NCBI GenBank assembly: GCA_022497145.1
Contig: MU385859.1
Location: forward strand, 558,001-622,000
Direction of reading: 5' to 3'
Source of the DNA: Rostrohypoxylon terebratum
Lineage: Eukaryota > Ascomycota > Sordariomycetes > Xylariales > Hypoxylaceae
DNA length: 64,000 nucleotides
Both the position numbers and the translations under genes were made by a program. Numbering within the stretch: position 1 is the first letter of the stretch; every line of letters starts with the position of its first letter. The notes beneath the pieces were generated by a model. That model did not search any database, was not told the origin of the DNA, and saw nothing but the letters and a program-made list of their open reading frames with translations. Below are positions 46,601 to 57,097 of this stretch, one piece after another.

Positions 46601-46642
46601 CGCTGCGTTGCGCGCAGAAGAGCGGGTGACTCTGGACGACAT
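40633..46642 (-). CDS. ufd4: UFD4/TRIP12-type HECT E3 ubiquitin ligase
   Basis: E3 ligase of the ubiquitin-fusion-degradation and N-degron pathways. Five exons: 46642-46263, 46151-46042, 46010-41091, 41033-40884, 40829-40633; 1918 aa. The first two exons encode a basic Ser-rich N-terminus (MSSRVTRSSARNAASQ, RKRKPSP, likely nuclear localisation). After a Pro and Asp/Glu run come armadillo-like helices (LRDILHNLRQKEDPTIQL, LACRCLANLMEALP), acidic tracts and a WxxEFSLDD-type region. The HECT domain occupies about 1540-1918: VEYFEEVGTGLGPTLEFY, then ELTPGGSHIPVT, and the catalytic TCVNYLKLP (Cys1885), ending GAFHLS. The last two introns (57 and 54 nt) have lengths divisible by three and no stop, so the frame also runs uninterrupted from 46002. 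I splice them because family alignments have no such insert (WSLE joins xLMDSIKADHG; LPIGG joins FKSLTPMF). Confidence 0.93.
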
Positions 46643-49224
46643 GAGTACTTATTCTGACGACCACTTACGAAATAAGTGGCCAGGCTCGAAAAGAAAGGGT
46701 GGGTAGAGTAAGAAATAGGTTGGAGGCAAGAGAGAAGCTTGATTAAGACGAGGTAAGTGAAGGTGATTTTGATAAACCTCGCATCAAAAAGCTTGGACGG
46801 TGGGATAGGGTGTTAAGTTTAATTTTCTTAGAGGCACCTGTGCATTGCCCGAGGCTACTGCGACTCTGCTACTTTAAGTACTAGGCAGGTACTAGGCAGA
46901 TCCACGAACAAATATGCTCAGCGCAAGTGAACGGTTGTGATTGCTTGTGTAAGGTGTGGAAGGTGGCAACAAAGAAGGTATGAGGCGTCAACCAAACGAC
47001 GATGGAGGCTTGAAAATTCAAAGCTTATACCCCTCTCCGTCAAATATATGCATTTCTCATAGCTAAGCACAAGGCACTAGCCGAGAGCTACACAGTGCTA
47101 GGTATCGGAGATTGATGACGATAAGGGCTTGGGCTTTATGGAAGGGATGGAAGATTACAAGGTAGAAGGTAAAGTGTAGTGGGCGAGTAGATGGTAGAAT
47201 CAAAGGAATTCGGAATGATGGAAGGGACGAAAATGAAGGCTTAGAATATCGAGTTTGATATGGGGTAAAAAAAATAAAGTGGTGCCTCGTCGGGATGGGT
47301 AAAGGTACCAAGGTATAGGTAGTGTACGTAGACGAATATGTTTGGATGAGTCTAAGGCTGAGAAGGAGTGGCTGATTGAAAGTTTAAAAAATTGCATCGT
47401 ACCTAGGTGATAATGATGCGTTCGAGTATGGTGTCGAGGGAGGAGCGGCCGATCGCAAGTTCAGGTTCGGGTTGAGGTCTTGTATGGGAGGAAGTCGCGC
47501 TGCTTGAGGACCGTTATCGACTGCCGATCTAGAGCGCGGGTTCGCAGCAGAGGGAGTTCGGTCTGCCATGAGTTACGCCATGAGGCACGGCGGCGGGTTG
47601 GTTTCGGATGATGTGAAAACTTTGTGACGCTCTCTTGATTCGTTGTAATTATAATTCGATATTTGTCTTCTCCCTTCTATGATTTTTTTTTCTAAAAAAT
47701 ACTTCAAGTCCCACTGATTCGGACAAGAATGTGGAAGTGGGATAAAAAAGTATGTCGTCAGTCGTCAGTCGTCAGAATTGATTGACAACGATTCAATACG
47801 TATTCGTCTTTGTGGATATGAATGCGGATATTTTTATCAATCTGTCACGAGCCAGGTCAATAAAGTGATCTGATAGATAAGTGTGTGATGTCGTTGTCGT
47901 CCCTACTATCGTCGCCTTTACCGTCGAAGCCTTGAGACGTGCGTAGATGGACGTTTTATCGGAGGAGGTTCATTCGAAGATGCATCAGCGGGCGGCTGGA
48001 TGGTTGGGCTATGTAGGTACATAGGACCATAGGTAAAGGTGGGCTATGAGTGGGTTGTGGGTGGTGTGTGTGTTGTGCCAGAATTTACTATGTACTGAGA
48101 CCAGCCGCCAGCCGTGCTCCTCTAAATCCCTTGTAACCCTTGTAACCCCTGTAAGTACTAAGTGTAGTAGTTCGTGCGGGTGTAAGATACTATTTCCTTG
48201 ATCGTGTAGCAGGGGTGTGGATAGAAAATGAATTGAAGAAGAAAAAAAAAAAGGCAACGCACCGTACGGTAATTTGGACGTTAGTAAGAATATTCAATGC
48301 GAGAATGAGGATTACACGAGCTAAGTAAGCTGTAGGCATCCATAGATGCTTTGCCGTGACTCTGTACGGGCTTACACTGTATGATGTGCGATTTGACCAA
48401 AGGGGTGTCATTATGAACACTTACTTTTCGCCAATTACATGCCCACTAAAACGAACGATAACAGCAGCTAACCGTTATCAATGAAAGATCCATGGATCCA
48501 TTAATAACACTTAAAGTACTATGTATGTACAGTAGGTGCCTCGCTACAGCCTCCAGCCACATACCTACGGATTATTATTATTATCATAATTCAACTCGCC
48601 ATACCATAGCTTCCAGTGGCTTCCTTCGTAATTACTTGCTTTCTAATGCTTGCGCTAACATTAAATTATAGGTCTAGGTAGTAGGTAGTACTTCCGTGTA
48701 CCCCCGAAAACTACACCAGTCAAATTATGACATCACCTTTTCACAATGACAAACCTACTATGTAGACGATACCTGATTCCGGGTGTCATTTTATGGACCA
48801 GTCTACAAGAAATACATCACTACCAACCTTCAATATTAGCACCATGAGATATCAAGGGAGCCTCTACTCACTTTTTTTCCTCATCTCTCCCCCAATTGAT
48901 AGGATGAGAGCTCTCACAAAAACTTTTTGTTAAATTCCCCATTTCTTTCTGTCCGACGTGGCCGGCATGCGTTGGTTATCTCGGAGTCTCTACCAATCAC
49001 AGCATCAAGGGACAATTTAATTCTTTGTCGCGTAATGAGGACATGATATCGGCTTGAAATCTCAGAATAGGTATTGATAAGGTGTCTATCTAGTCCACCA
49101 AATTTGAATTCTAGAAATTAGGTCGCTTCGCAATATCTGACAATATTTGTCAATTTTCAAACTTGCTATTAGGTATGACCACTCCCACTATTTAGCTAGG
49201 ATCAAATCTATATACATCCTGTCT
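46643..49224. other. Long intergenic region with repeats
   Basis: About 2.6 kb between ufd4 and the BCKDH E1 alpha gene, both on the minus strand. It holds one candidate coding exon (47.4-47.6 kb), three copies of GTCGTCA near 47755-47776, a homopolymer A run near 48240 and TAGGTAGTAGGTAGTA near 48675. Otherwise nothing is recognised. Confidence 0.5.
47406..47569 (-). CDS. Possible first exon of an unidentified gene
   Basis: From the ATG at 47569 the frame encodes about 55 residues of Pro/Ser/Asn/Arg-rich sequence (MADRTPSAANPRSRSAVDNG) and reaches a good donor (CCTAG then GTACGA at about 47405). The base composition is GC-rich against an AT-rich surround, as expected of an exon. I find no convincing downstream exon before ufd4. 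It may be an initial exon with a long intron, a decayed gene, an alternative leader exon of ufd4, or chance. Confidence 0.3.
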
Positions 49225-50656
49225 CTATGACTTCAAACTGTTGATACCATCTTCGAACTCTCCCAAGTCATATTCGTTAGGGTATTTCTCCAAGTGCTGC
49301 TTCAACTCCTCCATCTGAGCCTTCAAATCAGGGGTCATCTCCTCGTACACGTCCTCAAACATAGCTCGAATAGCTGGCTTCTTCTCTCGCTCTGCTTCCG
49401 AAAACGCTTTCAAGATATCCTTTTTGATGCTTTCCCTAGCGTCTTTCTCCTTAGACTCGTCCCAGAATCCCCTTGTTTCCATGTATTTTCGTAGTCGTGT
49501 GATAGGGTTATCTCGACGCTTCCAGTCTTCGACTTCGACCCTTGCTCTATATGCGTAGGAGTCATCGGAAGTGCTATGGTGACTGACACGATAGCTCATT
49601 GCTTCTATCAGGACGGGTTTTCCTCCATCTTCGAGGGCCATATCTCTCGCCTTTTTAGTAGCCTCTCTCATAGCCCAAAAGTCGTTTCCGTCAACTCGTA
49701 CAGTGTCGATTCCGTACCCGATTCCTCGACTAGCGATGCCATCACCTCGGTATTGGTCCAGAGTCGGTGTCGATATTGAATAGCCGTTATTTCGGCATAT
49801 GAAAATTACTGGACAAGATCGCGTGGCGGCAATGTTTAATGCAGCATGGAAATCGCCTTCGCTTGCAGCACCTTCGCCAAAATAGACCGCCACGACGCGA
49901 GGAGGTATAGATGGATCATTGATACGTTGCATTTTCAGGGCATATGCCGCGCCAGATGCTTGTGGTAGCTGGGTTGCCAAGGTCGATGAGATCGTGTGCT
50001 ATATGCGAGGGTTAGCGCGTAACTTAGCAATGAAGAGGCAAATCCAAACATACAATGTTAAGCTCTTTGCTGCCGTAATGTACAGGCATGTTTCTGCCTT
50101 TCCCAATATCGCTCTTGTTCGCAAAAAGCTGATTCATAAACTGCCTTAAAGTGAACCCCCGGTATGCAAAGATACCCTGCTCGCGGTATTGGCAAAAGAC
50201 TACATCTTCGCTGTCCAAAGCCGAGGCAGATCCTATACTAATAGCTTCTTCGCCGGCTGAAACCATATAGAAACTTATACGTCCCTGCCTCTGCACATCG
50301 TACATGATGGGGTCCATTATTGAAATGGTTAACATAGTCTTGTACACCTTCACAATCTCCTCTTCACTGAGGTCCGGCTTGAACGAGGGGTCGACGATGT
50401 TGCCATCTTGACCGACCGCTCGATACGTTGGTAAGGCAGGTAGGTCGGCGGGTAGCACGTATTTGAGATCGTTCGTAAATTCACTTTTTACAGCGCCCGG
50501 AAATGATACATGTTTCGAGCCGAGTCGTTGCGATATACTGCTCGATGGTCGGACAATTGAATGATGATAAAAACTAGGGGAACGTAAATAAGAGCCGCGG
50601 GGTGGAGAGCTCACTGCCCTCCGCAATAATGCTCCTGGGAATAAACGTGCCTTCAT
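49225..50656 (-). CDS. bckdha: Branched-chain 2-oxoacid dehydrogenase E1 alpha subunit
   Basis: Thiamine-diphosphate-dependent E1 alpha of the mitochondrial complex that oxidatively decarboxylates the 2-oxoacids of Leu, Ile and Val. Two exons, 50656-50054 and 49998-49225; phase-0 intron (GTATGT...TAG, 55 nt); 458 aa. The start MKARLFPGALLRRAVSS is a mitochondrial presequence; the frame is open to 50782 but those residues have no presequence character. E1 features: YREQGIFAYRGFTLRQFMNQ, GRNMPVHYGS, the TPP motif GEGAASEGDFHAALN...CRNNGYSIST, and the regulatory loop YRVSHHSTSDDSYAYR, the site where the kinase phosphorylates the first Ser of HHSTSDD in mammals. The partner E1 beta and E2 genes are not in this window. 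Assignment is secure. Confidence 0.95.
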
Positions 50657-51626
50657 TTTGACTGAACCATAGTACTTTATGGCCGAATTAATTAGTTTGA
50701 ATTGCAATTGGCTTGGATAATTGGAATTGGATAGGGAGAATTGACTCTGCGAGTTGTTGATCTGACATGCCCAAATAATCAAATAATAATAGGCGGGAAT
50801 CCGAGGTTAACGACGTCACTTAAGCCGGTGTAAAGCGAAGGCCGGTCTAGGCCGAGATGATCTTCAGAGGAGATCTCCAGCTTTCAACGCTACCCCAGAC
50901 TCCAGTATTATGTAATACGCTGGTCTACATATGGATAATTTATTTGAGTTGAGTTGTAGTTGTAATTATGGTTCTGTGCTATGATTATTTATCTTTTATG
51001 AATGCTCAATAGATTGGAGGTCCGTGTTAGAGGTCTATAGCTATCTTGTCTGTGTATGAAATTTCGCTGCTCACCAGTCACATCGTCGATCTAATTGTCC
51101 AGAAGAATCGACAAGTAAACACAAGATGAAAATTACTACCATTGCGATAAGCAGTAAAATCAAAGAAGATGTATATAATAAATAAACCATGCGTAACATC
51201 AATCCAATCTTTGTGCACACGTGACGACGTTTCTGGATATGAGGTTCTCAATAAGTACCTACCTAATAACCTCAAGCACTGTACCGAGATCTACTAGGTA
51301 TCTCGTCAACCTCGCACTCACATCATCCATATTACCTGCTGGTAAAAAAAAAGTACCTAGTTCCGCATATCCCATACTCGCGCACCCAAGATGAACAGCT
51401 TGAATCTGAACAAGTCTTTTCAATCCTACCATCTCTCAATTCTCTTCCATTAGCCTGCCTAACTTACTTACCTCGCAAAACTACATCCATCTCCATTCAT
51501 TATACCACCTCAATCCACTTTACGGCCAGTATATAACAAGACGCACCAGGTCTTGCCTCGATATCAAAACGCCTAATTTTCCATCTATGCAGCTGGAAGG
51601 TATCCATCCCACCAACAACCGCCAAG
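50657..51626. other. Divergent promoter region
   Basis: Between the E1 alpha gene (-) and the small membrane protein gene (+). AT-rich, with a TAGGTATC/AGTACCTACC motif cluster at 51.25-51.36 kb and a poly-A run at about 51.34 kb. No gene is supported. Confidence 0.5.
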
Positions 51627-51986
51627 ATGAGCATGGCAGTGAATGTCGCAGTCTTCGTCGTAGTCATCGTCCTCATACTTCTAATCATATTCATCGGCTA
51701 CGGCGGCCTCTCGTCGACCCATTACTTTGGGTTGATCATGTTCCGCAACAAGCAAGCCCAGCGGGAGTTACGACAACAGCAACGAGGACGAACGGCCGAG
51801 GAGGTATTGCCAGTACCTGCACCGCCATTTTGGGTTGTCCCCGAGCCGCAGCCGGAGGTGGAAGCTGGCGTTGCTACTCACGCGACTCAGACATCGGCGG
51901 TGGGTACAGACGTGGGCGGAGCCAGCGATTCGTCTGTTGCGCCTTCGCAACATTCGTCTACGGAGGCTCAGCTTGGTCGTCGTTAA
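51627..51986 (+). CDS. Small single-pass membrane protein, function unknown
   Basis: Single exon, 119 aa. The first 25 residues (MSMAVNVAVFVVVIVLILLI) form one strong hydrophobic helix, either a membrane anchor or an uncleaved signal. Then comes SSTHYFGLIMFRNKQAQRELRQQQRGRT, a basic juxtamembrane stretch, and an Ala/Pro/Ser/Thr/Gln-rich tail with no structure. The charge distribution suggests the tail faces the cytosol. The ATG at 51627 is preceded in frame by a stop, so the start is fixed unless spliced. No family recognised. The hydrophobic helix and single clean frame make a real gene likely, but not certain. Confidence 0.6.
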   Translation: MSMAVNVAVFVVVIVLILLIIFIGYGGLSSTHYFGLIMFRNKQAQRELRQQQRGRTAEEVLPVPAPPFWVVPEPQPEVEAGVATHATQTSAVGTDVGGASDSSVAPSQHSSTEAQLGRR

Positions 51987-52472
51987 GGTGAGTGCCTACT
52001 ATGAATTATCAGTAGCATGATGCATGATATGTGGGAGAAGCTGTGTCATGCCTATGGCATTCACGTAAAGTTCCAAGAATCAGAATCAGAATCAGTATTC
52101 GGAGGTTACTATTTCATATTTCAATGATGAACATTGAAAGTCTTAAATCCGACCAATAGCCTGCTACCCCAGATATTTAAAGCTCCAAAGTCTCTTGGCG
52201 CCCACATCCGACACCTGATCCTAGACCTTGGGGCTTAGTTCGATGAGACATCCATGGTCCACTGTGGCTAGAACCCCCCAAAGTTACCCCCACATAACAC
52301 ATCCATGCCGCCCCTCCTGCCCTCCTGCCCTCCAAATCGAAGCAGCAATTTCTAACCGGAGCTAACAAACTTTCGGCCGACCCGTATACATATAATAATA
52401 TATAGCTAACCTCCAGTTCGACATCTTAGCATCCCATCTCCGAGCAGCACTGGCGACGGCCGAAAACATTGC
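51987..52472. other. Intergenic between two plus-strand genes
   Basis: Contains three near-tandem copies of AATCAG around 52080 and an AT-rich TATA-like stretch (52385-52405) about 70-90 bp before the COQ5 start. No gene is supported. Confidence 0.5.
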
Positions 52473-53526
52473 ATGATCATGGCCGCTCGCACGCCATCAG
52501 CTCTTCGCGTAATCGCACGAACATCGTTAAGAAAACCCAATTGCTTTTCCCCATCACGACACGCGAGACTCTTCACCACCACCACCACCCCACGCAATTC
52601 TCAGCCCTCGACATCCACGGCCAGCAACGATGGTTCCAGCAGCAAGATAAACAGGAACGGGACGACGCATTTCGGTTTCCAGGATGGGTTCTCCGAGTCC
52701 GAGAAGACGGAGCGCGTAGCCGACGTTTTCCACAGCGTAGCCGAGTCCTACGACCGCATGAACGACCTGATGTCCTTTGGCTGGCACCGAGTCTGGAAGT
52801 ACGTCCCCCCTTCCCCCTTCCTTCCCTATCAACCACTCGGACCAAAAAACCAACTGACCAAAACCTAGGGACCACTTCGTCTCCAGCCTGAACCCAGGCC
52901 TCTCCTCCACCGTCCCCCCGACGCCCCAACACATCCTCGACATCGCCGGCGGCACCGGCGACATAGCCTTCCGCATGCTGCACCACGCGCACACCGTGCA
53001 CAACAACCCCTCCGTGCACGTAACCATCTCCGACATAAACCCCTCCATGCTCGCCGTCGGCAAATCGCGCTCCCTCCAGCTCCCCGCCACCCAACAATCC
53101 CGCCTCTCCTTCCTCGAAGCCGACGCCACCTCCCTCCCCCCCACCATCGCCCCCTCCTCCATCGACCTATACACCGTCGCCTTCGGCATCCGCAACTTCA
53201 GCAACATCCCCGCCGCCCTCTCCGAAGCCCTTCGCGTCCTGAAACCCGGCGGCGTCTTCGCCTGCCTCGAGTTCAGCAAGGTCCGCTCCCCCCTCTTCGA
53301 CGCCGTCTACAAGCGCTGGAGCTTCGCAGCCATCCCCCTCATCGGCCAGCTCGTCGCCGGCGACCGCGACTCCTACCAGTACCTCGTCGAGAGCATCGAG
53401 CGTTTCCCCTCCCAGGACGAGTTCCGCCGCATGATCGAGGACGCCGGCTTCGTCGTCGGCAGCGACGGGTATGAGAACCTGACTGGCGGCGTCGCTGCCA
53501 TACACAAGGGGATGAAGCCTCTATGA
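52473..53526 (+). CDS. coq5: COQ5, C-methyltransferase of ubiquinone biosynthesis
   Basis: UbiE/COQ5 family SAM-dependent enzyme that methylates the 2-polyprenyl-6-methoxy-1,4-benzoquinol ring at the inner mitochondrial membrane, part of the CoQ synthome. Two exons, 52473-52798 and 52869-53526; intron GTACGT...TAG of 70 nt in phase 2; 327 aa. The N-terminal 40 residues (AARTPSALRVIARTSLRKP) are an Arg-rich presequence. UbiE motifs: RVADVFHSVAESYDRMNDLMSFG, HRVWKDHFVSSLNPG across the splice, SAM motif I ILDIAGGTGDIAFR, DINPSML, then DLYTVAFGIRNFSNI and RVLKPGGVFACLEFSKV. The ATG at 52479, two codons in, is an equally good start. Exon 2 is strongly C-biased at third positions. Confidence 0.95.
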
Positions 53527-54507
53527 TCCAACCTTTAATTTACCTAGAGCCCTAGGACCTGGGTAACCGACCCTACGATTGACGAAAAGAAAGGGAGGTG
53601 GGGGGCACAGGGGAAGAGACTTACTTGTACATACATCACACCACGTATAATACCCACGCGGCGGTTATAGACAAAAAGGGAAGCAAAAAAAGGGGATTTG
53701 GTCTAAGTCCACTGTACTATAATAGCTAGAGTAGAACTCGTGCGGTTCGTTCCGCATACTCTCCCCTAATAAGAATAATACGTGTGGCCAAGATATATCA
53801 TTTCGATTGCGATGATTGCAACTGACATGTACACCTTAGTAGAACCACCCGGTGGAACCAAAATTATAACCAACTCCAAGCTCCAAGAACATAGTATAAG
53901 AACTGAAAACCCTCGAGAATAAGCTTTCCATGGATGTCTAGACAGAGCGGAAAGCTTGCTTATGAAGGTGGGTTATCCAGGCTAGCTATGTCATGTTTGT
54001 CTTGTCTAGGAATCATGTCCTCATCAAATTAACACGTAGTCAACCTCATAACAAGTCACAATAAACACGTAGACCCTTCCCATGTAATCCATTCATACGG
54101 TAGTATTTGCAATGACCTATCTCAATGATCCCGGTCCGATATGGCCCAGGTTCTCAGGGAAGAAGGCGCAAGAAAACAAACCGATCCCCTTTTTTTGCCC
54201 GCGATGGTTTCGAAATCAGAACAACTCGTACACTTGAGAACAAGGCATTACCGATAAGCTCTCGTGCAAACCGAAACGCATCCGTTCCCACCAGTATGAC
54301 ACAGAGGCCCCCCTCACGTTTTACCCCCTTTAAAAACTTCCTTCGCAGGCCGGCAGAATCTCTGAACTCCACCTGGTAAAAAAAAACGAGAAAGTTGTTT
54401 CGTGGCAAAGGGCCGCAAAACTAACAAAATTCCGCGCGGGACCGCGCAAGATCATTAGTAGAATATCAGTCGATTATGAGGTAGGGGGGATAAAATCGAC
54501 GAGGCAT
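53527..54507. other. Convergent intergenic region
   Basis: 3' flanks of coq5 (+) and the DUF2433 gene (-). Nearly 1 kb, AT-rich with short purine runs; nothing recognised. Confidence 0.5.
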
Positions 54508-57097
54508 TCAGGAGTCGCCGGCAGGAGCTGGAGAGGCAGTTCCGCCTTCGCCTTTACCCATTCCTCCTCGACCGCCTCTACCACCTCGACCGCCCCGGTC
54601 GCCTCTACCTCCACGTGCTCCACCTCGACCACGCTGACGACCAGTCTCCGGGCCGCTCTCGCCACCACTAAGAGCGCCGCGGTCTCCGGCGCTGCGGTAT
54701 CCGCTCGCGTTGTCGCGTCCACGACCAGTTCCCCAGGTGCCAGCTCCTCGGCCTCCGAAGATCTGCTTGTTGCTTTCGCGAGGCTGGAAGATTTTCACTA
54801 AGGGACGTGACCGATCTTCAGAATGACGGACCTTGAAGTCGTCGGAAAGGCTAGCGTAGGCGGATTCTCGGTCTTCGATTGTCTGGAAATGCACCACCTT
54901 ATTGTTGCTTGCATTCCCCCACTTCTCGATTTTCACGATCTTCGCCTTGTGCTCTTCGGGGAATATTTCGCGAGCTTGATCATCGCTCTGCACATTCATC
55001 ACAAAGAGGCCGATGATACTGTCGGCTGGAGTGCGAGGTGCGGGCGACGGCACAGTTTCCGGACCATTGACTGATCCATTGGCGCCCGTGGGCTTCTCGT
55101 TCTCTTTACCGCCGGCTGCACTAGGAGCTGGTGATGATGCGGTCGGCTTGGGCGTGGCCGATTTCGGGGGCTGCAACGGGGTCGCTGCAGTGGGCTTCTG
55201 TCCTGTTGCCGAAGGAATACGCTGCGGGCCAGAGATTCCGGGTGTGGACGACGTAGCAGGGGCCGTGGAAGCGGCAGGGGTCGGTGGCAAGCCAGGAGCC
55301 GGGGAGGGAGTGCTTTGTGGGATGGTCTGCTGCTTCGCACCACGGTGAGAAAAGTTGAAGCCCTGGGCCCGCATCTCCGTACCGATACGGCCATCTTGAA
55401 TCTCCAACACGAGGAAACCGAATGCAGCATCTGCCAAATTAAAGTTCCACATATTCTTGAATGCACTTTCATCTACTTGACCTTGGGCACCAGGTCCAGT
55501 AACAGGACCGCCGAAAGGATTTCCACCAGCCGCAGTTCGGGGCATCTTATCAACTAAGTCGAGCGCATTCCGGAGTAGGTTCTGTTGCGCTTCATTTTGT
55601 TGAATAGCAGGTTCGACTTCGCCCTTCACCGTCTCCCAGACATCGTTGAATGATGCCTTAGAAGCGGCAAGCTTGCCACGATAATGGTCCAGAGTCGGGT
55701 TGACGCTGAACTCGTTGTAAGAGCTACCGTATCTGAAGTGCAAACCGGCAGAGATGGAAAAGTCCGCCTTCAGGCTGACTGAGAGCTGGTTCAGAATGCC
55801 CTCGCGAGCTGGGGAGGCATGTGTGACAAATATACGCGTCTCTGTCGGATCGTAGACACGATTGGCAGTATCAACTAGCTCTCCCATCTGGAGTAGCGTA
55901 GTCCACATGGTACCCTGGCCACCGGCAATGGTGGTTCGTCCTTCGCCGTTGTCAAATAGCTTGTGCATGACCACGGCACCGCCAAGTCCCAGAAGTCTCA
56001 ACTTGACCCCACCGATCTCGAGAAGCATAGATCGAGCTTCGTCGATAATGTGCAAATTGTGGACCTTGTATTCTCCCGACCGGAACTTCTCCAGCACGCG
56101 TACATCTTCACAAGCACCCCAGACTGTATAAACCGGAACGTCGAGTTTAACTTGGCCGCTGATGAGAAGAGGCAATTCCGATAAGGGAAGTTCTTGAGGT
56201 GGAAATCGAGCTTTGACAGAACCAGGTCCACCTTGACCAATGGCCTTTTTCACCTCTTCGTTAATCAAGGGAGAGTATTGGGCGACGTGCTTTAAGGTCC
56301 TGTTTCACAATAGTTAGACCGCCGTCCCAAAGGCTCGACTGCAAATGTGTAGCTTACTTTTCTGCAATGCGCTCCAGAGACGTATCGTCGTAAAAGCCGA
56401 AGTCACCGGTATGGATAATATGGTCTGCCCGTGCAGTCTTGGCGAGATCGTTCAAAGATCGTAAATTGCCTATTGCAAGATTCTTAGCTCCATTTTATAG
56501 CTCAATTTAATGAAAGTTCATCCTACCTCGAACATCTGCTATGCATAAAACTCGAATGGGGCCCGACTGAATGACGCGTCCTTGGTTGGGGAGTAGGGGT
56601 ACGGCGCCGGGGGCGGGTTGACCAGCGTTCGGGTGGCCGCTAGAGGCACCGTTAGGCATATAGCCTTGATTTTGATAACTACGGGACTGCAAAATGTTAG
56701 AAAACATGGATTGATGCCTAAACATAGCAAGACTAGCATCGCGAGGACCAGGCTCTTGGAAATGACGAGCTCTGCGGCCCGAGCCTGGCTGGGGTAACAG
56801 GCGATCAGATTCGCGATCGGTATCGCGAACCTGATGTCGAAGATATGTACTAGGCGCACTTTCCCACTGGGGATGGTATGATTGAGGGTTGTGCCAAAAT
56901 GCCTGCTGTCGCCGCTGGTGCTGCTGTCGCCGGTATGATGACCAATCCGCATGGGATATGAGGAGATAGGGTTGAAGGGTGGGGTCAGTTGGGTGATGGT
57001 AAGATAAATGAGGCATCACAGCCTCAGCGGCAGCAGATCTTTCCATGGGAGTGTGATGGAGGTAGGGTTGAGGATTGGAATAATTGTTGGAAGCCAT
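54508..57097 (-). CDS. DUF2433 calcineurin-like phosphoesterase with RGG tail
   Basis: Three exons, 57097-56527, 56469-56358 and 56299-54508; introns of 57 and 58 nt; 824 aa. Residues 1-185 are a His/Gln/Pro-rich N-terminus. The metallophosphoesterase core starts at IRVLCIADVRG, with the splice inside the motif (CIADVRG joins NLRSLNDL), then HIIHTGDFGFYDD, YTVWGACED in place of the usual GNHD, LGLGG, and THASPAREG. Several metal ligands therefore look intact, but activity is not assured. It is a fungus-specific conserved family of unknown function. Residues 620-720 are Ala/Pro/Thr-rich. A short region at about 705-770, PADSIIGLFVMNV through RSRPLVKIFQPR, could be an RNA-recognition-like fold. 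The end has about ten Arg-Gly-Gly repeats, a hallmark of RNA-binding proteins. This hints at an RNA-linked role; that is inference. Confidence 0.88.
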
